A DNA stretch of 64,000 nt from Thecamonas trahens ATCC 50062 (lineage: Eukaryota > Apusozoa > Apusomonadida > Apusomonadidae). The stretch lies in NCBI RefSeq assembly GCF_000142905.1, contig NW_013657634.1, positions 193,925 to 257,924 of the forward strand. Direction: 5' to 3'. The position numbers and the translations under genes are program-made. Below the pieces are notes generated by a model, which did not search any database, had not been told where the DNA came from, and was given only the letters and a program-made list of their open reading frames with translations. Below are positions 39,701 through 52,200 of the stretch, piece by piece (the stretch's first letter is position 1; the number at the start of each line of letters is the position of its first letter).

Positions 39701-41488
39701 GCCTTGGCCTTCGCTTCCGCCTCTGCAGCTAGCCGTGCCTCTTCCTCAGCCTTGGCCTTGGCCTCGGCCTCGGCAGCAAGTCGCGCCTCCTCTTCAGCCT
39801 TGGCCAGCTGTGCCTCTTGCTCCCGCTGGAGCGCAGCACGCTCCGCCGCTTCCTTGGCCTCGCGTCCGTCGGCCTCCATGGCCTGGCGCAGCTGCTCAGA
39901 CTTGGCAGCAAGCGCGTTTCGGCGGAGGACGAGTGCATCCTGAACGTCGTGCTCGTACTGAGAGACTTTGATCTTGTCGGGCACAGCCTCAAACGTGATC
40001 TGCATCGCAGTCGCCAAGGCGCGGATGGCATCGCGCTGCCCGTCCCACGCCTCGAGGTTGTCGCGGTCAGTGAGCAGTGAGTTTGACGAGAGCACGAGCG
40101 TCTGCGCCGCGCCCATGATGTTGTCACAAGCAGTCGAGACCATCGAGTTGCGATAGACTGCTTCGTCGCTCTCACTCTCGGAGAGCTGATCCATGCAGTA
40201 CGCTGTGTACTCTTGAAGGACATCACGCATCGGCACTGCGTGCTGCAGCAGATCCGCCTGACTCGCCTTGAGCGAGCACACGCTACACACAAGGTCGCGC
40301 ACAGTGCGCAACGTCTTGGCCGCCATGTCCATCTGCTTCTCGCCCGTGGCTGACTCGTCCAGGCTCCACGCCTTGCCATCCTCGTTCACCACAATGTCCG
40401 ACGACGACGACTCAGACCCATCATCCGAAAGCTCGTCGTCGATAAACGCCAGCAAGTCGTCGGCATCGTCAACTGTCTTACCCTCCTTCTTGGCCTCGAC
40501 AATGGTCACTTCGTCATCGCTTGACTTGTCCTCCAAAGCCGCGAGCATTGCCAATGCATCCTCGCTCTCGCCATTGTCCTTGTCATCACCATCATTGTTG
40601 GTGCCACCACCGTCATCGTCGTCCTCGTCTTCGAGCGCGGCGAGCATTGCGAGAGCGTCCTCGCTCTCATCGCCCTCCTTGTCGTCTCCGTCGTCATCGT
40701 CGTCATCGTCTTCTTCAAGCGCTGCTAGCATCGCGAGCGCATCCTCGCTCTCGCCATTGTCCTGGCCACCTCCGTCCCCGTCGTTGTCGTCGTCATCGTC
40801 TTCTTCAAGCGCTGCTAGCATCGCCAGCGCATCCTCGCTCTCGCCATTGTCCTGGCCACCTCCGTCCCCGTCGTTGTCGTCGTCATCGTCTTCTTCAAGC
40901 GCTGCTAGCATCGCCAGCGCATCCTCGCTCTCACTCTCAGCATCGTCACCGCCATCACCATCATCGCCGTCATCACCTCCCAGCGCTGCAAGCATCGCCA
41001 GCGTATCTGCGTTGTCTCCGCCGTCATCCCCCTCGTCATCATCTTCATCTGCACTCTCCCATATCCTTGTTAGTCAGCACCACAACGCCCACCAGATCAA
41101 CCGCCAACCAGCCACACCAGCCCGCCAGCCAATCAGCCCGCCAGCCACCATCCAGCCCGCCAGCCACCATCCAGCCCGCCAGCCACCATCCAGCCCGCCA
41201 GCCACCATCCAGCCCGCCAGCCAACACCCAGCCCGTCAGACTACCAGCCCACCAGCCCGTCACAGGGCATTCTTCCTGGCCGTCCCCGCCCGCGCCCCGC
41301 ACACACCGCACACACCGCACACACCGCACACACCGCACACACCGCACATACGCGGACACACGCCACACAGGCACCTTACACATACCAAGCGCATTCAACT
41401 GATTGAGCATGTCCATGTCCAGTGATCCCTCAGACGAGCTCGCCTCCAGTCCGGCTAGCAAAGCCGCCACGTCCTCGTCATCCGACAT
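36773..41488 (-). CDS. Large acidic-repeat and coiled-coil protein (two exons, one frame break)
   Basis: Exon 1 (41386-41488) encodes MSDDEDVAALLAGLEASSSE and about 15 further residues. Exon 2 starts at 41048 and joins in phase 1 (Gly codon becomes Asp). The N-terminal 190 residues hold about seven copies of SEDALAMLAALE followed by runs of Asp. Residues about 400-700 are some 17 copies of a 16-residue unit (EEEARLAAEAEAKAKA), a single alpha-helix or coiled coil. A further long coiled coil follows (about 800-1250). Near 37300-37345, among G4/G5 runs, the frame must advance by one missing base; it then reads TLEEIQAEIDAVRAKLAG to the stop at 36773, giving about 1459 residues. I recognise no family. 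It could be a cytoskeletal or Golgi-type coiled-coil scaffold. Confidence 0.7.
38945..39865 (-). repeat. 48-base tandem repeat in the coiled-coil gene
   Basis: About 17 copies of a 48-base unit encoding 16 residues. One longer segment (about 39280-39450) including QREQEAQLAKAEE is itself duplicated at about 39715-39880, which suggests a higher-order duplication. Confidence 0.9.
40545..40985 (-). repeat. Acidic MLAAL repeat block
   Basis: About seven units of 60-90 bases encode ALAMLAALE plus an Asp-rich spacer. Two adjacent 90-base copies (about 40750-40929) are nearly identical, so the array is recent or kept homogeneous. Confidence 0.9.
41049..41385 (-). other. Intron 1 of the coiled-coil gene, with two tandem arrays
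   Basis: A 337-base intron. Donor is GTATGT, a TGCTGACTAAC branch-point-like sequence lies about 30 bases before the acceptor, and the acceptor is GTGCAG. It carries an ACACCGCAC 9-mer array (about 41298-41352) and a 19-base array with core CAGCCCGCCAGCCACCAT (about 41105-41225). Confidence 0.85.
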
Positions 41489-41874
41489 GGTTGGTCGGTT
41501 GGCGCCAAGGCGGCCGAGCGACGAGTGCCACTGCCTGCCTCCCAATGTTGACCATTTATTGGACGTTGTCACTCAATATTTCCACCTCGGCCACCCCTCC
41601 GGTAACCGCTTGTGTTTGTCTCATGCCACAGATCGCCCCCACATCAGAGACAGTTGCTGTTGCAGTAGTGCGACTCGCTAAATGATCCTCTTCTCACGGA
41701 GACTTTCCCCCACTGCGAGATCATCTGCGTGTCTCTGGCGACTTGCGACTCCCGCATGAGACGTCTTTCATGCAGGAATGGTTTTGTGATCACGTTTTCT
41801 TTTACCGGGCGCACCTGTTTCGCAAGCTCACGAGCGCAACAACACCTTGACCAAGAGGAGGCAAGGACCATCGC
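41489..41874. other. Intergenic region
   Basis: A 386-base spacer between the start of the coiled-coil gene and the end of the NPHP3-like gene, both on the minus strand. It is less GC-rich than the genes. I see no repeat or recognisable site. Confidence 0.4.
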
Positions 41875-44800
41875 CTATTTATTCGCCAGTGCCTCCTCCA
41901 CCCGTGCCACCCACACATCGGTCTTGACTCGCGCGGCAGCGGCGGTGCCAAAGACCTCCTCAGCCACTCCTATGGCCCTCGAGAGGAGGACCCGCGCCTC
42001 GCGACGGTTGCCAGACGCGGCGGCGACGGCGGCAAGGTTGGCGTGGTTCTCGGCGACTTCGATGTGCCGTGGACCAAAGGCGGCGACGTTGATGGCCATG
42101 GCGGCCTCGTACGCGGCCTGCGCCCCCTCGAGATCGCCAGTCATCTTGCAGAAGATACCATACGTGTTGAGTGCCTGCGCCTTCTTTGGATGCGAGGCGC
42201 CGAACCAGCGCTCAAAGGCGTCGAGGGCGGCTGCGATACGATCGGCGATGGCCGGCGCCGAGCTTGGTCCAAACGTCGGCCGAGCCAGCTGCGCCAGTGC
42301 AATGCCATTGTCATTCTCAGCCACCTCGCCAGCGAGGCCAGCGCGCTCGTTGATGGCCCGCGCCGCACAGTACCGCGCCTCGGCCGCGTCGAGCCGCTTC
42401 AGCTTGCGCAGCGCGTCGCCCTGGCATTGCGCCACCTGCGCCACCTTGGGGTGCTCGCTGCCGAGCGCATTCTCGAGCACACTCTGGGCCTGGTCGTACA
42501 ACTCCATCGCTTGGCCGTACTCGCCCCGCTTCTTGGCGATCTTGCCGAGCGCCAGAAGAGTCTCGCCGACGTCACCGTGCTCGGGCCCAAGGGCGGCTTC
42601 GCGAATCTCGAGCGCCCGCGCGTACGCCTCCGCCGCTGCCGGGTAGTTCCCTAGAAGTCGATGGACGTCACCGAGTGCTGCCTGCAAGTCTGCCACCAGC
42701 GGCGCCCGAGGACCGAGGATAGCCTCGGCGGTCGCCAGCGCCCGCCCGTACTCATCGAGCGCCGCCGTGTACTTGCCTTGCTTTTTGGAGACGTTGCCGA
42801 TGGCAGCGAGCGCCTCGGCCGCTGCCACGTGCCGCTCACCAAAGACGCGAACCGTAGCGGCGAAGACTGCGTCGTACACAGCCTTGGCCTCGGCCCACTT
42901 GGACATTTTGCGCAACACGTCGCCCAGCCGACGAAGCTCGCGCGTGGTCTCGGGCGCAAAAGCCCCAATTGCAGCCTCGAGCACCACCAGCCCAGCCTCA
43001 TATGCGGCGCGCGCCTCGTCGTACTTGCCGGCCTTCTTGAGAAGAAGGCCCTTGGTGCAGAGCACTCGTCCGCGCTTGGCGTCGCGCGGGCCGACCGCCC
43101 GGTTGAGCACAAGCTCTGCCCGCTCGATGTAGTCCAGCGAGCCGTCACCACCGATGCTGGCAAGTGCCACCAGCACATCGCCGGTTTTTTCATGGCTCGA
43201 GCCGTACGCCCGTGAGCATGTGTCCAGCGCAGCCTTGAGGACCCGCGCGGCTCCACGGAGCTGGCCGACTTCGCGAAGGAGCACACCCACCCGCAGCTGC
43301 GCGTCGGCAAGCATGTCGCGGGTCACTCGCCCACCCGACTCGTCAATGTACGCCCTCAGCGCCGCCTCGAGCGCATCATCAAGCCCGGCCAGCTCCTCGC
43401 CCAGCACCGTCTTGAACACTCGCAGCAGCACCTCGGGCGGCATGCCCGAGCCCGAGTACATGCCCAGCAACAGCGGGACACTTTGCATGTTGGCCTCCAG
43501 ACGTGCCGCCCTGTATGTCGACGGCTCGGCGTGAAGGAGTGCACCATAGATCTCGCCTCCTGCCCGCCCAAGAGCATCCTCGTTCCGACGCGCTGCCGGC
43601 GACGCTGCCATCTCTTCAAAGTAGCCCACAAAGGTCTTCAGCAGCGATGCGGGGACCGCAAACTTGCTCGTCAGCGCTGCCGAGGTTGTTGGATGCGCAA
43701 ACCGGAGCCGGGAGCGGGTGGTCCGGAGCAGCGGCGCTAGAGCGCGCGCAAACGGCCGCCACACCACCCGATCGCCGACCGAGAGCATGGCAAGGAGCTC
43801 ATCCTCACGCACCCCGCCCGACGAGAAATGAACGAGCCAGAGCGCCTCGCGGACCGTCCCGGCACGCAGCCCGCTCGGGCCTTCAAACTCGGCCTCCCAC
43901 CGCGCAAAGAGCTCTCCAAGCAGCGCCTCGGGCGAGTCAAGCGACGCGAGCCACGCCAGATGCGCATCAAGCGCTTCAAAGTCTCCGTACACCTTCAGCT
44001 CACCGAGGAGGACGGTGGTGAAGAGCGGAAGCCGCGCTGCCGGTGCTAACTGAATCATGTCCATCTGGACCGGTGAGAGTGTCTTGCCGACTGACTTGAG
44101 CGAGGCCGCTGCAAAGGTGGCAATTTGCTCGGGCGTCCACGGCGTGGGCCGAAGCGTGTGCGGGAGACTGTCGAGAATGCGAACGGTGCCCGGCGCGCGC
44201 GAGACAACGAGTGCCACGTTCTCCGGCACGCGCCGGTCAAAGACAAGCGTGGATAGGCCTACGGTGCTGGCCAGTTCGTCGAGCCCGTCGACCATGATCA
44301 GCACTCGCTTGGCGGCGTTGGTTGCCCATCGGACTGTGTTGATGTACGCCGTCGACGCTTCGGCCAGCGACGCCGGTGGCCGCTCGGCTGCCAGCTGCGG
44401 GAGCTGCGCGGCGAGCGCAGCAACCAGGCCGCAGAGCACGTCGACAACGGCTTCACCACAAGTCACCTGCCACGCGGCAATGACGTCCGACTCGGACGCG
44501 ACGAGGGAAGAAAACGCAGTCGTCATGGCGAGGCTCTTGCCGGCACCGGCCTCGGCCTCGACGACGGCGATGCGCTCGAGCGGCGTGACGTGCTGCGCGG
44601 TGAGAAAGGCGACAATAGCGTCGGCGACACCGCCATCGGGCCCGCGGATGTTCGGCACTTTCACATCCGCCATCCACGGATTGGCCTCAAACTGGCGCGG
44701 GAGCGTCTCGGAAAGGTGCTCGCCGGAACCGCTGGCGGATGTGGAGCCGACGGGTAGGCCCTGGGCGGCAAAGAAAGCGTCGTCGAGGGCGAGACGGAGA

Positions 44801-45645
44801 TCGCGCTCGACCATCTCACCAAGCTCCTTGGGCGAGTGGAAGAGGCGGACATGGAGACCCGACTTGCGGATTCGCTGCTTGAGCCGGATGAGTCGGAGCG
44901 TGTGGTACGCCGACTCGCCGGCGTGCTCGTTTCCGGCCGCGACGTGGACCAGATCGCGGGCGACGTTCTCGGGCTCGGACCCGGGGCAGCCGGCCTTAAA
45001 GTAGAAGAATGCGCGCTCGTAGACGGCCTTGGGATGCGCGAGCGCGCCAGCGACAACCTCGAGCTCAGTCATCGAGCACTGGCTGTAGTCGTGGACCCAA
45101 GAGTGGCCAGCCTCGGCCGCAGCGTCAAAGGTGGCGGCTAGCAGCGGATCCTGGGCGAGTGAGGGATGTGGCTGGGCCCATCCGTAGCGATCACCGAGAA
45201 TGCAGATAAAGAAGGGAGCACACGAAGCGAGCTCTGCCAGACAAGTCTCCAGCACCTGACCCTGCGCAGCAGCATCTTTGGTGATGCCCCAGCGAAGATC
45301 AATGGCCGAGAAGTGGATGCCCACATCGCTGGCATAGGCTGCCAGCTCGGGCGCCGTCCGCTTGATCACCTCCTCCCGCTCGTTCATCAGATCGGTAAAC
45401 GTCGACGAGACAAACACTCGCATGGTCCTTGCCGCCACCTGCTCCCGCTCGCCTTGGCCAACATCATGCAGGCCCCGGACCTTGCCCGGCTCGACCTTGC
45501 CCACCTTGCGCAGCGCTACGCTTCGTCGTGCCTCGCGCGTCTGTCGAGCAATCTTCATTCTCCTCGCAGCCCTGCGGTCCGCCTCGGCCGTCGCCACTCT
45601 CCGCCGCCATGCCACTCTACTCTGCTCGTAGTGTGTGTCGTCCAT
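41875..45645 (-). CDS. NPHP3-like STAND ATPase: DUF4062, NACHT-type NTPase, TPR array
   Basis: A 1256-residue protein. The start at 45645 is followed by a basic helix, then a DUF4062 domain (RVFVSSTFTDLMNEREEV at about 75, IDLRWGIT, CILGDRYGW). A P-loop follows (VEAEAGAGKS, about 360-366) with a Walker B-like segment (VLIMVDGLDEL). The C-terminal third (about 750-1250) is a tetratricopeptide array of the kinesin-light-chain type, with repeats such as GKYDEARAAYEAGLVVLEA and GEYGQAMELYDQAQSVLEN. This order is that of nephrocystin-3, a ciliary inversin-compartment protein, and of related STAND proteins. STAND ATPases act as nucleotide-switched scaffolds. The domain call is firm; one-to-one orthology with NPHP3 is not proven from motifs alone. 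Confidence 0.82.
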   Translation of the reverse strand: MDDTHYEQSRVAWRRRVATAEADRRAARRMKIARQTREARRSVALRKVGKVEPGKVRGLHDVGQGEREQVAARTMRVFVSSTFTDLMNEREEVIKRTAPELAAYASDVGIHFSAIDLRWGITKDAAAQGQVLETCLAELASCAPFFICILGDRYGWAQPHPSLAQDPLLAATFDAAAEAGHSWVHDYSQCSMTELEVVAGALAHPKAVYERAFFYFKAGCPGSEPENVARDLVHVAAGNEHAGESAYHTLRLIRLKQRIRKSGLHVRLFHSPKELGEMVERDLRLALDDAFFAAQGLPVGSTSASGSGEHLSETLPRQFEANPWMADVKVPNIRGPDGGVADAIVAFLTAQHVTPLERIAVVEAEAGAGKSLAMTTAFSSLVASESDVIAAWQVTCGEAVVDVLCGLVAALAAQLPQLAAERPPASLAEASTAYINTVRWATNAAKRVLIMVDGLDELASTVGLSTLVFDRRVPENVALVVSRAPGTVRILDSLPHTLRPTPWTPEQIATFAAASLKSVGKTLSPVQMDMIQLAPAARLPLFTTVLLGELKVYGDFEALDAHLAWLASLDSPEALLGELFARWEAEFEGPSGLRAGTVREALWLVHFSSGGVREDELLAMLSVGDRVVWRPFARALAPLLRTTRSRLRFAHPTTSAALTSKFAVPASLLKTFVGYFEEMAASPAARRNEDALGRAGGEIYGALLHAEPSTYRAARLEANMQSVPLLLGMYSGSGMPPEVLLRVFKTVLGEELAGLDDALEAALRAYIDESGGRVTRDMLADAQLRVGVLLREVGQLRGAARVLKAALDTCSRAYGSSHEKTGDVLVALASIGGDGSLDYIERAELVLNRAVGPRDAKRGRVLCTKGLLLKKAGKYDEARAAYEAGLVVLEAAIGAFAPETTRELRRLGDVLRKMSKWAEAKAVYDAVFAATVRVFGERHVAAAEALAAIGNVSKKQGKYTAALDEYGRALATAEAILGPRAPLVADLQAALGDVHRLLGNYPAAAEAYARALEIREAALGPEHGDVGETLLALGKIAKKRGEYGQAMELYDQAQSVLENALGSEHPKVAQVAQCQGDALRKLKRLDAAEARYCAARAINERAGLAGEVAENDNGIALAQLARPTFGPSSAPAIADRIAAALDAFERWFGASHPKKAQALNTYGIFCKMTGDLEGAQAAYEAAMAINVAAFGPRHIEVAENHANLAAVAAASGNRREARVLLSRAIGVAEEVFGTAAAARVKTDVWVARVEEALANK

Positions 45646-48650
<3,005 letters not shown>

Positions 48651-48723
48651 CCAGGACCATACCGTGACATATTTATGATGCGTTGCCGCAGTTGCCCCTG
48701 CCATTGACCCGACCAACGCACCG

Positions 48724-48810
48724 CACGTGCCGTCCAGTGACGTGCGATGACGTCTGTGTTGCAACCGTGACGACAGCCGAATATTCGGGAACATTCGCCA
48801 GTTCATAAAA
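48724..48810 (+). promoter_or_regulatory. Stress-type promoter: CACGTG, TGACG repeats, heat-shock element, TATA-like box
   Basis: In order: CACGTG at 48724-48729, TGACGT at 48738-48743 and again at 48748-48753 (10-base phasing), TGACG at 48768-48772, then GAATATTCGGGAACATTC at 48779-48796. The last is four perfectly spaced alternating GAA/TTC units, the textbook heat-shock-factor site. CATAAAA at 48804-48810 sits eight bases downstream as a TATA-like box, about 82 bases before the LEA-like ATG. The motifs are seen directly; factor binding is inferred from conserved HSF and bZIP/bHLH specificities. Confidence 0.75.
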
Positions 48811-48891
48811 CCCCGCGCTGACAGTCAACAAATAGCACCAAGTATTCCCGGCATACACACACACAAGATCATCAACAACAGCATCATCAAC

Positions 48892-49116
48892 ATGGATACC
48901 ATCAAGCAGACGCTCGGCCTCCAGGAGGAAAAGTCGCAAGAGGAAAAGGTGAACAACGCCGCTTCCGAGGCGGGTACGGCCGTCAAGGACTTGGCGACCG
49001 AGACAGGCAAGCTGGTCAAGGACAAGTCCAAGGAGGTGGTCGATGGCGTGAGGGAGACCACAGCCCAGGCTGCCGACGAGACTAAGAACGCAGTCCAGCC
49101 TAACGACGCCGAGTAA
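48892..49116 (+). CDS. Small LEA-like hydrophilic protein
   Basis: A 74-residue protein with no Cys or Trp. It is rich in Lys, Glu, Thr and Ala, with loosely 11-residue periodic segments (TAVKDLATETG, KLVKDKSKEVV, TAQAADETKNA) as in group 3 late-embryogenesis-abundant proteins. Such proteins are disordered when hydrated, fold into amphipathic helix on drying and protect membranes and proteins. The leader before the ATG is A/C-rich and unlike the neighbours, as in highly expressed genes. The strong heat-shock element upstream supports a stress-induced role. The family is too loose for an orthologue claim. Confidence 0.75.
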   Translation: MDTIKQTLGLQEEKSQEEKVNNAASEAGTAVKDLATETGKLVKDKSKEVVDGVRETTAQAADETKNAVQPNDAE

Positions 49117-49230
49117 TGGATGAGCATGGGGGCCTGCGCATGCCGACTGGCTCGACTTGACTCCAGCCACGATAATAACAACACCAAAACCACACCGAGC
49201 CACAGTACACACCACACACAGCGATGCCTT

Positions 49231-52200
49231 TTACTGGCCAAAGAGCGAGAGCGAGATGGCTGCCTTGTTCTTGGCCTTGCCGCCGCGGCCCTTACGTTTG
49301 CCGCGCTTTCCGCTGGAGGTGGCGGCGGCAGCGACTGCTGCGGCTTGCGCGGCGGCCTGCCGCTCGGCCTGGGCGCGCGCTGCGCCGGCCACTGCTTCGC
49401 GGATGGCCGGCATCCGCTCCATCACATCGCGGAACACTTCGGCGTTGGCTCCGCCCATGGCCTGGACCACCGCAAGCAGCGCGTCGGCAGAGGGGCTTTC
49501 CGCCGCCACTTGAAGATAGACCGCCAGGACCGGAAGCGCACCGGCGAGCATCACGCCCTGCGCCGCAGCGTCAAGAACCCCGCCGCAGTACAGGGTCTGG
49601 CAAAGCGCCGCCACAGGGACCGCCAGCGTGGCCGCGGCTGCAGGACCATCGCTAGTTGGCGCCAGTGCGGTCAGCGCCACCAGGCCGTGCGGGACCAGGA
49701 CAAGCGAGCACCCGGCGAGCCGCGCGCCGACCTCGGTACTTGGCCCGACGCTGCATGCGACGGCTGCCAGGCCGGCTGCAACCTCCAGCGCCCGCCCGCC
49801 CGCCGCCAATGCCGCAGCATCGCAGCCAGGAACACACGCCTTCACCCGCGATACCAGCGCAGTCGTCGCAGACCGGAGCACGCCAGCTTCGGCGTCAGCT
49901 ACGCCCGCCGCCGCCACCATCAGCGACGGCAGACTGTCGAGCAATACTTGAGCTGGCGCCGACGCAACCACAGCTTCCAGCACCCTTGCCACCGCGCCAT
50001 GGCTCTGAAGTGCTTTGACCATTGTCGGCCACGCGCTGGCCAGAGCGGTGGCCACGCCGGGTGATTCCGACGTGTGAAGCACCCGCACCACCAGCGGCGC
50101 CTCGTAGCGGGAGGCAAAGAGCGGTGGCGGCAGCGTTGCGATGAGGTCGGCAACAAGAGCAACCCACGCATCGACCATCGACTGGTCTCCGCCCTCGATC
50201 TGCGGAAGAATACCGGCAAAGACAAGCTCACAGAGTGAGTCAAGGACCGGCGCGGCGCTGTTCGGCGCGTCGGCATCTATCCCTGCCCGTAGCGCAGCCA
50301 TGTATGCGGGCAGCAAGCGGGTGACAACAAGAGTGAGGCCGGCGTCACCGCACCGCCTCGACACCACCATGGAGTTGACGCCGACAAGCACGTCGCCGTA
50401 GTGCTGAAACTTGGGCAGTGGGCCGAGGCTAAGCACGCTCGCCAGTGCGCGCAGCGCGTAGCAGATGTCGGCAGGCCTCGACTCACCGTACGCCGAAAAG
50501 AGAAAGCCGCCAGCAAGGCCAAGGAGCAGGTCGGCCGAGTCGCGGTCTTCAGGAAGTAGGCTCTCGGCGTCGTCGTCTTCACGCGAGGCGTGGATGGTGG
50601 CCACCACCAGCGAAGCACACGCCCACAGCATCGGCGCGTGCGGGACCGCCAGCGGCGCAAGGCCCGGCAGCGCCCGGTCCTCCACCGGCGCAGTGTATAC
50701 CTGCGGCCGGTACTCGGCATGGACCTCATGGGTGAGCGCAAAGCCGAGGACTGGCGTGTCGCGCAGCGCGCCCAGCCACTGGACGGCGAGCTCGGGCACA
50801 AGCGGCTCGAGCACGTCAGCCAGAAGCGGCGACAGCGGCGCCGCCGGCGCCTCGAGCGACTGCACGTGCAGGTCGGCAAAAACGCGGAGGACTGCCGACT
50901 TGAGCAGCGCCACGGCGAGCGACGAGCAGTGCGGATACTGCATCGAGAGCGAGTCGAGCTCGCCCTGCAGCCGCACAAGCGGCGCAAGCGTACGCGCCAC
51001 GTCCTTGGCCACCGGTGCCGCTGCCATGGCCGGCGACGTCAGATACGCCGCCACCACCGGCGCCGCCGCCACCCCAACTTCGGCACGTCCGCCCTCCTCT
51101 TCAAAGCCCGACCGCAGCGCAGACGCAATCTGCGCCTGCGAGAGCTGCAGCAGGTACATGTCGTCAAACTGGGGATCGCGCACGCCGCCGTACACATCGA
51201 GCACCACCGCAAGAAGACCGAAGCCTGCAACCTTGAGCTCAGGCAGTTGTGAGGTGCAGAGGGAGAACGCCATGCCCACCGCGGGCTCTAGCTGCGCCGG
51301 CGGCGGCTGCGGCGCTAGCGCAGACACGGCTGCGGCAGCCATGCGCGCTACAGCCGCCACTGTTCTCGCTGCGACGACAACAGAGCCCGAGCCGACACCA
51401 AGGCCCACTTCGACGCCGTCGCGGCTGACGCCATTCGCGCGCTCACCACCGTCCGAGCCCAGCATAGTCTCGCCGTCTTCAGCGTCCATGGCACCAGCAC
51501 CCGCAGCAGCAGCGCTAGCGCGTGACGGCGTGCCGGACTCGACGCGCACAAGCTGCGGCAGGGCGACTACGGCCTCGCCCTGGGTAGCGGTGCGGAGGAA
51601 GGCGAGCAGCGCCGGCGCGTTATCGGGACTAAGAACTGCTTCCAACAGCGCCGGCGACGGTCCGGCTTGCACTGTATGCAGTTGGGAAGCGAGGATCACG
51701 CTGGCGACAAGGTGCGATGCAGCGTCGACACTGTCGCTGCCAAGCAGATCGCCCCCCAGCCGCTGCAGCGCCTGCTCGAGTGTCGAGAGTGCGTCGGGTC
51801 CAAGGCTCGAGCCTCGTGCCACAATGGGAGCTGCGCCACCTACTGCCATGCCGCCTACAAGGGCGGCACGGAGCTCGGGTGCCGGCACCGCCCGCGGCGC
51901 CATGATGACCACCTGCAGCGCGCCTTTGATCAGCGGGCGCCATGCAGAGGCCAGCCGACTGGCGGCACCGTCGAGGACGAGGCGGAGTGCTGGCAGAGCG
52001 GCGGTGTCGAGCAGCGCTGGGGCTGCTGACGGTGCGCCCGGCATGGCACATGCGTGGTCGGGAATCGGCAGCCCGCCGACGACCCGGGCTGCGAACGACG
52101 CCGGCAAGCTCGCATAGGCCACAACCCGAAGCAGGGTCCACGCATCGGCAGCAAAGGCAGTCTCTATGCCCAGCTCCGGGCCAAGGACCTCGGTGGCCGA

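Noticed and set aside
38768..39971. Plus-strand open frames of Ser/Ala and Leu/Pro/Trp repeats opposite the coiled-coil gene
   Set aside because: These are reverse readings of the 48-base repeat. The minus-strand reading gives a regular charged helix and continues into non-repeat coiled coil.
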